Below the pieces are notes generated by a model, which ran no database searches, had not been told where the DNA came from, and saw only the letters and a program-made list of their open reading frames with translations. Below, in pieces: positions 34,940 to 45,232 of a stretch of DNA of 64,000 bases. A program made the translations under genes and the position numbers. The DNA comes from Aureliella helgolandensis (GTDB lineage Bacteria; Planctomycetota; Planctomycetia; Pirellulales; Pirellulaceae), in the NCBI RefSeq assembly GCF_007752135.1, contig NZ_CP036298.1, positions 7,184,501-7,248,500 of the forward strand, given 5' to 3'. Numbering within the stretch: the first letter of the stretch is position 1; every line of letters starts with the position of its first letter.

Positions 34940-37900
34940 ATGACGCCTAATCCCGACTCCTCTAAATCGAAAAGGCTCGAAACGCCGACGGCATTCGATG
35001 GGGAAGTGGCTACCGATCTCTCACCAGAATATCAAGATCCGGAATCGCACGCCCCCCCGGAATCGCATGTGGGAAGCGTCGTAGGGGACTACCGTGTGCT
35101 GAGCGAAATTGGTCGTGGAGGAATCGGTGTGGTCTACCGAGCCGTCCACACTCAGACGGGCAAGACGGTCGCTCTCAAATTGTTGCAGCGGAGCTACGGC
35201 GCACAGCGTAGGCATCTAAGGCGATTTCGGCGGGAGGCACAAGCGGTTCAATCGCTCAAACACAATCACATTGTGCCATTGCATGAATCGGGAGAGCATC
35301 AAGGCGTCCATTTCCTAGCCATGGAATTGATTGCAGGGCAAACGCTGGCTGATCTAATCACCGACCAAGCCCGATGCCGGCAGGCCACCGAGTCGGCGAC
35401 ACTTGCCAACGATGATGAGCCGACGCAGTGTGAGCACAAGAAAATTCTTCCCAGCATAGCCTTTGAGGATCTGGCACATTCGATCGCAAACATTGCCGAT
35501 GCCGTGCATGCAGCCCACTTGGCGGGCGTCATCCACCGCGATATCAAGCCGTCCAATATCCTCCGCGACGATTCAGGCAAACTTTGGCTGACCGATTTTG
35601 GGCTCGCAACCCTCGGCAACGAACACACCGCACTCACCTTGACGGGAGACGTGCTGGGGACCCCGGCCTACATGAGCCCTGAGCAAGCCAGTGGATCGAC
35701 CGAAGGGGTCAGCCCACTGACGGATGTGTATAGCCTTGGTGCATCCCTGTTTGAGTTGACGACGCTACAAAAACCCTACCTGGGTAGCCGTGATCAAATA
35801 CTCCTCGGCGTGGTGCAAGGCGACTTAACGCCCCCTCGCAGAGTGCGTTCGGGTATCCCTCCAGCACTTGAAGCCATCACGCTCAAAGCGATGGCGTTCT
35901 CGCCAACGGGCCGGTACGTCAGCGCCGCAGAACTGGCCAGCGACCTTCGCCGTTTCGCGGGCGGAGAATCAACGCTCGCCCGCCTACCCTCCTGGCGAGA
36001 ACGCCTTTACCGATGGAGCGAACGCAATCCGTTGGTAGCCTTGGTAACGCTCGTTGGCGTCAGCGCTACCATCGCCGGTGTCTTGATCGTTCAGTCGCTC
36101 AACTCGAAAACTTTAAGAAACGTCAACCTGCAACTGCAGCACTCCAACCAGCGTCTACGGATCACCAACGAGCAATTGGCGACTCGCGAAAGCCAGCTGA
36201 AACAACAACTCTATGTATCGGATATGGCGGTCGCCTTTAAGGCCTATGAATCCGGCAAGTTCCTAACCGCGCGAAAGCTGCTGGAGCCCTACGCAGCGGA
36301 GGATGCGGAACCGGATCTTCGCGGCTTTGGCTGGCGGCTACTCAACAAACTGACGGCTCCACCGGAATCGATCTTATTAGCGTACCACAGCGGGATGGCG
36401 ACTGAAAGCGCTCTGTTTGACGGTGGTCGACAAGCACTTTCAGTAGGGCATGACGGAGAGGTGCACCAGCTCGATCTTGAGGCAGGTACCGAATTGCGAC
36501 GCCATACCATGGGAGGAAAACTCGATGCGGTTGCGGTCGCTCCCGATGGCAGTTGGATGCTGGTCGGCATCCATGCTCCCACGGGTGTTCACCGCGTCGC
36601 CTATCGCGATTTGGACAACCAAAAGTCGCCTACTCAACTTGCAACAATCAATGAAATTTCCAATTGGAAATGGCATTGGACTACGGTGGAATCGCTAGCG
36701 GTATCTCCCAATGGTGAGTTTTTCGCCTCGGCCGATCGCTATCAAGAGCTTCAGCTTCATAGCGCAGACGGCGCATCCATTCGCAACCTAACCAACGACT
36801 CACGCAATGAATCGTTGGCCTTCCTCGATCAAGGAGAATGGTTGGCATGCATCTATCGCCACACAAGAGGTGCGGCCAAACTCCGCGTCTTGAGCACCTC
36901 TAGCGAACGCAACTTGGATTTCGAATGTGGATTCAGTCCCAATGTGCTGGCCTATTCGGGGCACCGTCCCGGTTCCGAAACGTCGTGGATCGCAGTCGCA
37001 GGCGTCGATGACATCGCGATCTTTGAATGGCCGAGTGGCGAAAAAATCTCACGCTTGAATAACGTTTCGGCAAGAATTCGCTGCGTCGACATCAGCCACG
37101 ACGGGCGAGTCGTGGCCGCTGGATGTGACGAAGGGCTCATGCTAGTCTGGCATGCCCGCGAAGCGGAACACGCCGGCGAATTTCGACCGCCGCAGGTAAT
37201 TCAAGCCAGCGATCAACGCATCACGAGCATCAAGTTGCGACCAGACAGCAATGCGTTGCAACCAGCAACCTTCCAGATGGTGACCACTTCCGAAGATGGG
37301 GATGTGCGGCTCTGGAAAGTGCCTCGCCCCATTCCCCCCGCTCCAGGCATCGCTGGGCTGCCGCCAGCCGCTCTTCAAGTCTCCGATGTATGGGCAGTCA
37401 ATCGCTACGCAGACCAGATGTATCTACGCTTGCAGGGCGGCGAAATCGTAGAATTCAATGGTGAGGATTCCCCCAGCCGCGTGCTCGCCAAACATCCCTG
37501 TGATGAGTTTGGACGCATCTGCTCCGTTGGCTCGGAAAACCTGATCGTCGCTGCTGGACAAGCAGAACTGCTCTTCCTCGACGCCCAAACGGGGTCCGTC
37601 CGCAACCGTCTGCCGGCGTCGGATGCAGAGCAAGATTGCCAAGACCTCTTGCATCTCGGTGAAACAATCTATGCGCTTTACCAAAACCACCTTCTGCTAA
37701 TTGACACGCATTCGCACCAAGTCAAATCTACGCTTTGGCTTCCCACCAAGGATGCCAAGCAACTCTTGCAAGTGCCGCAAACAGAGGATGTCCTGGTCGT
37801 TGCGGAGGGTGCGATCTACCAGATTCGAGATCCGCAACTCGCTCCCCTAGCCGAAGCGTCATCGGCGGCAAGTCTCTTCCGACTGGCGACATTCTCTCCA

Positions 37901-38215
37901 GCCGGAGATCACCTTGCAATCGTGCAATCCAATCGCACCCTACGCGTGCTATCGACCGACGGATTGCAACCACCCATCCTACTGCGGGGGCATCAAGAAG
38001 CTATCACTGACTGCATTTTCATCGATGACGGGGCTACCTTAGTCTCCTCTTCGGTCGATAGGACGCTGCGGTTTTGGGACATAGCCACAGGTCGCGAACT
38101 GGGCGTGCTGAACCAGCCTGAAATGCAGACTCAATTTCTGCACTATTTTGAAGCCACGCAAACCTTGTTCTGTTCGGATCAAGGCAGTGGATTTCAGTTT
38201 CTGCCAGCCCGCTGA
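34940..38215 (+). CDS. Transmembrane Ser/Thr kinase with C-terminal WD40 propeller
   Basis: The product is 1091 residues. The kinase domain is complete: glycine loop IGRGGIGVVY (57-66), K80 in VALK, HRDIKPSN (199-206), DFG (219-221), GTPAYMSPEQ. A 25-residue insertion after the hinge region (about 142-170) is rich in acidic and polar residues. One transmembrane helix, LVALVTLVGVSATIAGVLIV (about 367-386), is followed by a coiled coil (QLQHSNQRLRITNEQL) and about 600 residues of WD40/beta-propeller repeats ending in SSVDRTLRFWDIATGRELG. By topology the propeller should face the periplasm and the kinase the cytoplasm, making a sensor-like receptor. It follows the 1088-aa gene by 115 bases. Confidence 0.9.
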   Translation: MTPNPDSSKSKRLETPTAFDGEVATDLSPEYQDPESHAPPESHVGSVVGDYRVLSEIGRGGIGVVYRAVHTQTGKTVALKLLQRSYGAQRRHLRRFRREAQAVQSLKHNHIVPLHESGEHQGVHFLAMELIAGQTLADLITDQARCRQATESATLANDDEPTQCEHKKILPSIAFEDLAHSIANIADAVHAAHLAGVIHRDIKPSNILRDDSGKLWLTDFGLATLGNEHTALTLTGDVLGTPAYMSPEQASGSTEGVSPLTDVYSLGASLFELTTLQKPYLGSRDQILLGVVQGDLTPPRRVRSGIPPALEAITLKAMAFSPTGRYVSAAELASDLRRFAGGESTLARLPSWRERLYRWSERNPLVALVTLVGVSATIAGVLIVQSLNSKTLRNVNLQLQHSNQRLRITNEQLATRESQLKQQLYVSDMAVAFKAYESGKFLTARKLLEPYAAEDAEPDLRGFGWRLLNKLTAPPESILLAYHSGMATESALFDGGRQALSVGHDGEVHQLDLEAGTELRRHTMGGKLDAVAVAPDGSWMLVGIHAPTGVHRVAYRDLDNQKSPTQLATINEISNWKWHWTTVESLAVSPNGEFFASADRYQELQLHSADGASIRNLTNDSRNESLAFLDQGEWLACIYRHTRGAAKLRVLSTSSERNLDFECGFSPNVLAYSGHRPGSETSWIAVAGVDDIAIFEWPSGEKISRLNNVSARIRCVDISHDGRVVAAGCDEGLMLVWHAREAEHAGEFRPPQVIQASDQRITSIKLRPDSNALQPATFQMVTTSEDGDVRLWKVPRPIPPAPGIAGLPPAALQVSDVWAVNRYADQMYLRLQGGEIVEFNGEDSPSRVLAKHPCDEFGRICSVGSENLIVAAGQAELLFLDAQTGSVRNRLPASDAEQDCQDLLHLGETIYALYQNHLLLIDTHSHQVKSTLWLPTKDAKQLLQVPQTEDVLVVAEGAIYQIRDPQLAPLAEASSAASLFRLATFSPAGDHLAIVQSNRTLRVLSTDGLQPPILLRGHQEAITDCIFIDDGATLVSSSVDRTLRFWDIATGRELGVLNQPEMQTQFLHYFEATQTLFCSDQGSGFQFLPAR

Positions 38216-39472
<1,257 letters not shown>

Positions 39473-39505
39473 GGCTAGGCAGACCACGCACGAATCGCCT
39501 CCTGC

Positions 39506-39546
39506 AGCTCTCCCCGATGCCGAGCAACTCGACAAAGGGGGGAGCT
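39506..39546 (+). terminator. Hairpin downstream of mdh
   Basis: AGCTCTCCCC (39506-39515) and GGGGGGAGCT (39537-39546) pair over 10 positions, allowing one U-G pair, with a 21-base loop. No T-run follows; it is a candidate terminator by position. Confidence 0.45.
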
Positions 39547-39814
39547 AATGCTTGCAAAAGCCAAGTAACGCTCGCCTCCAGTCAACCACCGAACTTATCG
39601 ACGGGCCGCATCAAAAAGCGGATAGAATTGGAATTCCAATCGATCTCTGACGTTGACTTGAGATGCTCACGCGAATAAAACCCTTGGAGAGAGTTGAGGA
39701 TGGTTGTGGCATAGTTGGTTGCGCAGCGTAGAGCTGTTTTTCGATGACCGCCCCCACCGTCTTGGACCTGTAGTGATTGTCCTACATTCCACGAATCTAA
39801 AAGATTGGCGACTA
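39547..39814. other. Intergenic, no gene seen
   Basis: No repeat, RNA or gene was recognised between the mdh hairpin and the alpha/beta-hydrolase-fold gene. The hydrolase frame is open to 39704, so some of it may be coding. Confidence 0.4.
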
Positions 39815-40588
39815 ATGCGAAATCGTCTCTGTAGCTCTGAGGAGCTGGTCGGTCGAATCGAAAAGTTGCAAAGTTCTAACCCTGTCTGCCAACTTGAAGA
39901 TCCGTCCTACTTGGAGCATCAGATCTGCCTGTTTGGTCCAGAACGCTACGAACCACGCTACGAATACCCGCTGGTCGTTTGGCTGCACAGTTGCAGTAGC
40001 GGTGAACGAGAGTTAGAGAACGTGATGCCAGCCTTGAGCTTGCAGAACTACGTGGCCTGTGCACCTCGTGGGACCGTTGCTTGCGATCCCGAAGGAAAAC
40101 TCTTCCGCTGGGGAAGCTCCAATGCTTCAACGGCCATTGCCGAAGAAATCGTCTTCGACACGATCGAGATGGCTTGCTCCCAGTTCTCTGTAGCCAAAGA
40201 ACGGATCTTTCTAGCTGGTTTCGGCGGCGGCGGCTCAATGGCTTGGCAAATTGCCTTGCGATACCCCAAACGCTTTGCTGGAGTCGTTTCGATTTGCGGA
40301 CAATTTCCGCAAGAACATCGACCACTGTCCAATTACGAGAACGCTCGAGACCTCCCCTCGTTGTGGCTCTACGGCAACGAATCCAATACGTGCGGTATCC
40401 AGCAGGTATGCGAGTCGCTGCCGGTCATGCACGCAGCCAGCCTGGCGGTGGATATCCGACAATACCCGTGCGGAAACGAACTGCTGAGCAACATGTTGAG
40501 CGATACCAACAGCTGGCTTATGGAACGCGTCACCAGCCAGCCGGCGGCGGTCGAGCAGTGTGCCGAAGAGAGTTTTTCGCGCAACTAG
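39815..40588 (+). CDS. Alpha/beta-hydrolase-fold protein without catalytic triad (esterase/phospholipase-like pseudoenzyme)
   Basis: ATG 39815 gives 257 residues. The fold is clear: PLVVWLHSCSSGERELENV (oxyanion strand), the nucleophile elbow region IFLAGFGGGGSMAWQIALRYPKRFAGVVSICG, and the late IRQYPCGNELLSNMLSDTNSWLM. In active phospholipase/carboxylesterase homologues the elbow is GFSxGG; here residue 137 is Gly instead of Ser, and the usual catalytic His before the last helix is Asn221 (CGNELL for GHEL). The acidic position near 189 is also not Asp. I therefore doubt hydrolase activity. Role unknown; it may bind ligand or protein. It stands between mdh and a TPR gene with no operon partner. 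Confidence 0.75.
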   Translation: MRNRLCSSEELVGRIEKLQSSNPVCQLEDPSYLEHQICLFGPERYEPRYEYPLVVWLHSCSSGERELENVMPALSLQNYVACAPRGTVACDPEGKLFRWGSSNASTAIAEEIVFDTIEMACSQFSVAKERIFLAGFGGGGSMAWQIALRYPKRFAGVVSICGQFPQEHRPLSNYENARDLPSLWLYGNESNTCGIQQVCESLPVMHAASLAVDIRQYPCGNELLSNMLSDTNSWLMERVTSQPAAVEQCAEESFSRN

Positions 40589-40972
40589 GGACTTCTATAA
40601 CGACGCGATCTCGTTCCCCCCGCCTGCGAAGCAACTAGCCTGTAGTGGTGGTGTGCGTGCGGTGGCGAGATCCAGCAGGGCTCGGTGATCTTCTCTGGCA
40701 ACACGTGCCCCGGCTTGCCGCACGAACTGCGCAATCGCTAAATTCGCTATCCTCCGATGCAATTGGCAAGCGTGGGTGAGCGAATTTGTTTTCTCCATCC
40801 ATCGAATCGTGTGCCACACTTCGTTGAGCCGATTCAATGTTGAGCCGATTCACAATTGCGCGTTCCCGGCATGTCAGCGCCTTCTCCGCCACACAGCACT
40901 TGAGTTGGACGGGGGGCTACAAGCTGTAGCTGTTGGGAACTGCCACGGATCTTTTTTGTTAATACGCCAGCC
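40589..40972. other. Intergenic, no gene seen
   Basis: About 380 bases upstream of the TPR membrane-protein gene. No repeat, RNA gene or strong hairpin was seen. Confidence 0.4.
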
Positions 40973-43393
40973 ATGTTTAAGAAAAAGCTGCCTCTGCTAG
41001 CTGCGGCGGGTGCCGGCGCCATCCTCGTTTTTGGCGTGCTATTCACCTACCTGCTGGGAGGCGGGTTGAGGGCAACTGAAGAGCTGAACCTGGCCATGCG
41101 ACTTCTCGATGAGGGGCGCTGGGATATTGCAGGACGCATTGCCCGAGACCTTGAGGATGCCAGGGCGATCGACCCAGCGGCCAACGCCAGCTGGAACTAC
41201 GTCCAAGGGGTGTCCAATGCGCTGTCGGTAGGCGGTGAGCTCGATACCCCACGCAATCGCCGCATTCTGCTGGCCGCCACGGAGAATCTCGCTAAGGCCG
41301 AGGAGCTCGGCTTCCCCCTAGGCTACCAAGGCAAGGGAAAATTCTATCTAGGTTGGTGCTACTTCAATACGTACCAATGGGACGCTGTCAATGAAACGCT
41401 GGCCGATGCCGAAAAACTCTGGCCCCAACGCCGTAGTGACGCCTTTCGCATGATGGTGGTGGCCTACCTGAGGACCGTTCCAGCCCAATTGGACATGGCA
41501 CAACAGCGGCTCGACCAATGGGAGAAAATCCCCGGCATGTCCAAGAGTGAATTGGCCAGAATCAGTCTTTCCAAAGCTCAATTGGCTTTTCAAGAGGAAG
41601 ACAACTTCGGCTGTGAGGAATCGCTTTTGCAGGTCGGTTCCGATACCCCGGAGTATATCGAAAGCCAATTGTGGCGGGGGCGCTGGCGCGCCGTCGAAGC
41701 GAGCCAACTTCCGGAATCCTCGTCCAAACGCGAGCTGCTCCTCTCCGAGGCACAGCAAATTTTCGGCGACATCGTGCTGTCCCCACTATCGGCAATCGAG
41801 CCGAGGCGCCAAGCCATGTTCCTATCGGCCAAAGGGCTGCGCATGATGGGAAAACTCAACGAAGCTTTAGGGATGTTCAGTAGCGTCCGGCAAGGCAATT
41901 CCAAGTCTGCCGAGGCCATTGCCTCCGGCTTGGAAGAGGCAGAAATCCTGATGGAGCTGGACCGCAAAGACGAGTCGCTGTCCACCTGCAAGTTGCTATT
42001 GAAAAACGTCGAAGACTTGGCCCTCTACAATGGACTTTGGCTATCCATCGAAGAACTTCGATCGCGTCTGCTCGATCTCGGCCGAAGCCTGCTGCGCGAA
42101 GATGACTTTCGCAGCGTCGTTAAACTGGCTGAGCACCTGGCGATGGCCTTCCCATTGTCCGACTCCGTTCGACTCAAAGCCGAGGCCTACGAACAATGGG
42201 GCGATCGTCTCAATGTGCCTACCGCTGAAACGAATCCCGAACAACAGCGTCAAGCGGCTCACAGCAAGTATCTGGCTGCCGCCAACGAGTATGCACAGCT
42301 CGCACAATTGGAGCTGACCTCGTCGGAGTACCCCGATGTCCTCTGGCAAGCGATCCAAAACTACCAACGCGCCGATGATCTCAATAGCGCGAATCGCCTG
42401 CTCACCAATTACTTGCAATATGAAGAACGCCCCAAGCGTCCCCGAGGCTATCTGGCACTCAGCCGCAACCGACTCAACGCCGCCAAATGGCAATCCGCCG
42501 TTGCTCCTCTGGAACGATGCCTGAATGAATACCCCGGCCATCCCAGCCTCTTTGAAGCGAGGCTCTTGGCCGCCAAGGCCTACTCAGAGCTGAACAAGTT
42601 GGACGAAGCTGCCGAATTGCTTGAATCCAATGTGCTTGACTACGACTTGGAGCCCAACAGCGACACCTGGCGGGACTGCCTATTCCAATGGGGGCATATT
42701 CTCTACAAACAAGGAAATCAGCTCCTGCTCGATATGAAGGTGGCCGGCAATGCTGGTAATACAATCGAAGAGCGGCAAGCCAAGATCCTGGAAAGCCAGC
42801 AATATCTGCTCGATGCCATCCGACGCTTAGGCCACGCCGTGACTCGCTTTGCGGAGGACCCCCGCCACTACGAGACCCGCTACATGCTGGGCAAGTCCAA
42901 TCGTTTAGCGGGCGAAACCTTCCTGCAATTGGCCAACTCCCAAGAGATTCTGGTCGATTCGGCCCGCCGCGATCTCCTGCAGAAGCGCAAGCACTACCTC
43001 GATCAGGCTGCCCAGGAATTCCGCTTTCTGCACCAGTCCCTCAGCAAGCGGCAAACGGAGCTCGATGCGTCCGAGCACCTGCAGTCGTTGCTCCGGAATT
43101 GCTATTTTGGAGAGGCCGACACGCTGTTCGACCTTGAGCGGTGGGAGGATGCGATGCAGGTTTATCGCAACGCGGCCAGCCGCTACATGAATCGGCCCGA
43201 AGCACTCGAGGCGCTCATGCAATTGGTTGCCTGCCATCAGAAAATGGGGGATGAGGCCGAGGCCAGTCGCACGCTCGCCCAGGCCGAACAGGTCTTGAAA
43301 CGGATTCCGCCCGAATTGGATAATCAATTTGCGAAGTTAACCAGAGCCAATCGCGCCGAGTGGACCGACTTGCTCAAATGGCTTCGCCGCTGA
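40973..43393 (+). CDS. Membrane-anchored TPR protein, 806 aa
   Basis: The N-terminus MFKKKLPLLAAAGAGAILVFGVLFTYLL is an uncleaved signal anchor, so the bulk should lie in the periplasm. The rest is a TPR solenoid of helical hairpins (for example LGWCYFNTYQWDAVNETLADAEKLW and LAAKAYSELNKLDEAAELLES). No enzymatic domain is seen. The next gene, a thioredoxin-trypsin fusion, starts about 190 bases downstream on the same strand, so they may act together. Which proteins it binds is unknown. Confidence 0.8.
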   Translation: MFKKKLPLLAAAGAGAILVFGVLFTYLLGGGLRATEELNLAMRLLDEGRWDIAGRIARDLEDARAIDPAANASWNYVQGVSNALSVGGELDTPRNRRILLAATENLAKAEELGFPLGYQGKGKFYLGWCYFNTYQWDAVNETLADAEKLWPQRRSDAFRMMVVAYLRTVPAQLDMAQQRLDQWEKIPGMSKSELARISLSKAQLAFQEEDNFGCEESLLQVGSDTPEYIESQLWRGRWRAVEASQLPESSSKRELLLSEAQQIFGDIVLSPLSAIEPRRQAMFLSAKGLRMMGKLNEALGMFSSVRQGNSKSAEAIASGLEEAEILMELDRKDESLSTCKLLLKNVEDLALYNGLWLSIEELRSRLLDLGRSLLREDDFRSVVKLAEHLAMAFPLSDSVRLKAEAYEQWGDRLNVPTAETNPEQQRQAAHSKYLAAANEYAQLAQLELTSSEYPDVLWQAIQNYQRADDLNSANRLLTNYLQYEERPKRPRGYLALSRNRLNAAKWQSAVAPLERCLNEYPGHPSLFEARLLAAKAYSELNKLDEAAELLESNVLDYDLEPNSDTWRDCLFQWGHILYKQGNQLLLDMKVAGNAGNTIEERQAKILESQQYLLDAIRRLGHAVTRFAEDPRHYETRYMLGKSNRLAGETFLQLANSQEILVDSARRDLLQKRKHYLDQAAQEFRFLHQSLSKRQTELDASEHLQSLLRNCYFGEADTLFDLERWEDAMQVYRNAASRYMNRPEALEALMQLVACHQKMGDEAEASRTLAQAEQVLKRIPPELDNQFAKLTRANRAEWTDLLKWLRR

Positions 43394-43582
43394 ATTGCAC
43401 TTGCGTCGAACTGAACATCTCGCCAAACTCCGGCGAGCTTGAGCAGGAAGCTCTCGCACTTGTCTCGCAGTTCACGAAGTGTTGCTTTTCCGCCCGTGTC
43501 GAGAAAACCAAGCGTGAATGCAGCAACGCTCGCAATTCAGTGACAACCCGTTGTCACTCTATGCCCTTTGGGAGGGAATCCA

Positions 43583-45064
43583 ATGGCAGGATGGTTATTA
43601 GCAGCCGTCATGGTAGCTGTAACAGGCGGGAACTCCGACTGTGCAATCGTTCAATTCACCGCCACTTGGTGTGAACCATGCCAACAAGTGCAACCTGCCT
43701 TACAGCAGCTCCAGCAAGACGGCTGGACGGTCTACTCAGTCGACACCGACCAGCAACCCGAGGTGGTCAAGCAATACAGCGTCGATAGCCTGCCGACACT
43801 TATCATCCTCAGTAGCGGTCGCGAAGTAGATCGCATTGTGGGGGCAGCTGCCTACGAAGTAATTCAGCAACGCGTGCAGCGCGTGGCGGCTCGCAATCAG
43901 AGCACTCAGGCCTTACCAGCCCCAGCTCCGCAGCAGCCAATTGTTCGCGGACAGTCTCCATCCACATCCTCGTTCCCACTATTGTCTTCAGTGGCCAATG
44001 CAGGGTTTTCCGCCTCCAATCCGGCGAGTCCCAGGGAGCTAGCTCCAGCCGCTCCGCCTCCCCATACACCGCAAGTGAGCCCAGCCAGTTTTTCAGGCAC
44101 GCCAGTGGCAGTTGAGAACGCAAGTTTCTCCCGTGACGCCGCTCCTCCGCAAGCGGTCGCCTCCACGCCGTCGGCCCGCACCAGCCTGTCTCCAGAACAA
44201 GCGATTCGACGTGCTGCTCAAGCCACGGTTCGCATTCGAGTCGACGAAGCCAACAGCACCGCTTACGGAACGGGGACCATCGTCGACCTGCACGGTAGCG
44301 AAGCGCTCGTCCTGACTTGCGGCCACCTATTTCGAGAGATGACGCCCGGCTCCCAGCTCACGGTCGACCTGTTTGCCGGTACGCCGCAAGAAATCAATCT
44401 GCCAGCCCTGCTGATCGATTTCAAAGCGGAGGGAGACGACATCGGTTTGCTCACCTTCCGCACACCCGTCGCACTCGATCCGGTTGAATTGCTGCCCCGA
44501 GGTACCAAGCTCAATATCGGCCAGGATGCGTTTAGTTTCGGCTGTGACCACGGCTCAGATCCCACGCGACGCGATACCAAGATCAAAAATATCAATCGCT
44601 ACATCGGAGCCGCCAACGTTGAAATCTTTGGCGCCCCGGCAGTGGGACGTAGCGGCGGAGGATTGTTTGATACCCAAGGTCGGTTGATTGGCGTCTGCAA
44701 CGCGGCTGACGCGGCCGATGATGAAGGGATCTACGCTGCGGCCGACGTCGTCTACGCTCAAATCGAGCGACTCGGATTAACGCATCTTTTTGAAGCTCAA
44801 ACGCAGGGAACGCCGACGGTACTGGCGACCAGTAGCGGATCTCCCGTGGTTCAAGCGGCAAGTTTTTCGGATACGCCGGCCCCTACGGTCTCTCCCCGCC
44901 CCGCAGCGAACCTCCCCGACCTCACGACTCCTCTCGCGTCCTCGCCCTCCGGCCAACAGATGATCTGCATCGTCCGTGACGGCACGGGGCAAGACCAAGT
45001 CTTGACCATCAACTCCCCCTCTCCCCAACTGCTGGACGCGATTCGCGCCCAGGGCAATCGCTAG
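43583..45064 (+). CDS. Thioredoxin-domain / trypsin-like serine protease fusion
   Basis: ATG 43583, with GGGAGG upstream, gives 493 residues. The first 100 residues are a thioredoxin domain: FTATWCEPCQQVQP (C30, C33) and SLPTLIILSSGREVDRIVG, with the cis-Pro P-T present. A Pro/Ala/Ser-rich linker (about 115-200) leads to a trypsin-fold domain with H248 (LTCGHLF), D285/D286 (EGDDIGLLTF) and S357 (VGRSGGGLFDTQGRLIGV). The last 90 residues are low-complexity. The short hydrophobic N-terminus could be a signal peptide or anchor, so export is likely, but cleavage is not clear. A redox-linked protease or chaperone is an inference. It follows the TPR gene. Confidence 0.85.
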   Translation: MAGWLLAAVMVAVTGGNSDCAIVQFTATWCEPCQQVQPALQQLQQDGWTVYSVDTDQQPEVVKQYSVDSLPTLIILSSGREVDRIVGAAAYEVIQQRVQRVAARNQSTQALPAPAPQQPIVRGQSPSTSSFPLLSSVANAGFSASNPASPRELAPAAPPPHTPQVSPASFSGTPVAVENASFSRDAAPPQAVASTPSARTSLSPEQAIRRAAQATVRIRVDEANSTAYGTGTIVDLHGSEALVLTCGHLFREMTPGSQLTVDLFAGTPQEINLPALLIDFKAEGDDIGLLTFRTPVALDPVELLPRGTKLNIGQDAFSFGCDHGSDPTRRDTKIKNINRYIGAANVEIFGAPAVGRSGGGLFDTQGRLIGVCNAADAADDEGIYAAADVVYAQIERLGLTHLFEAQTQGTPTVLATSSGSPVVQAASFSDTPAPTVSPRPAANLPDLTTPLASSPSGQQMICIVRDGTGQDQVLTINSPSPQLLDAIRAQGNR

Positions 45065-45232
45065 CCGCATCCCACAGCCCGCATCCCGCGCCTCTCGGAT
45101 TGCGTTGCGTTACTTCCGCACCAAGGCTGGAATCCCTATAATTTGCCCAGTTTAGGTTGCTTGGTCCTTTTCCTTCGGAACGAGAATCGGTCGCAAGCGC
45201 ATCATCTCCCCTTCAAATCACTTAGCAAGTCC

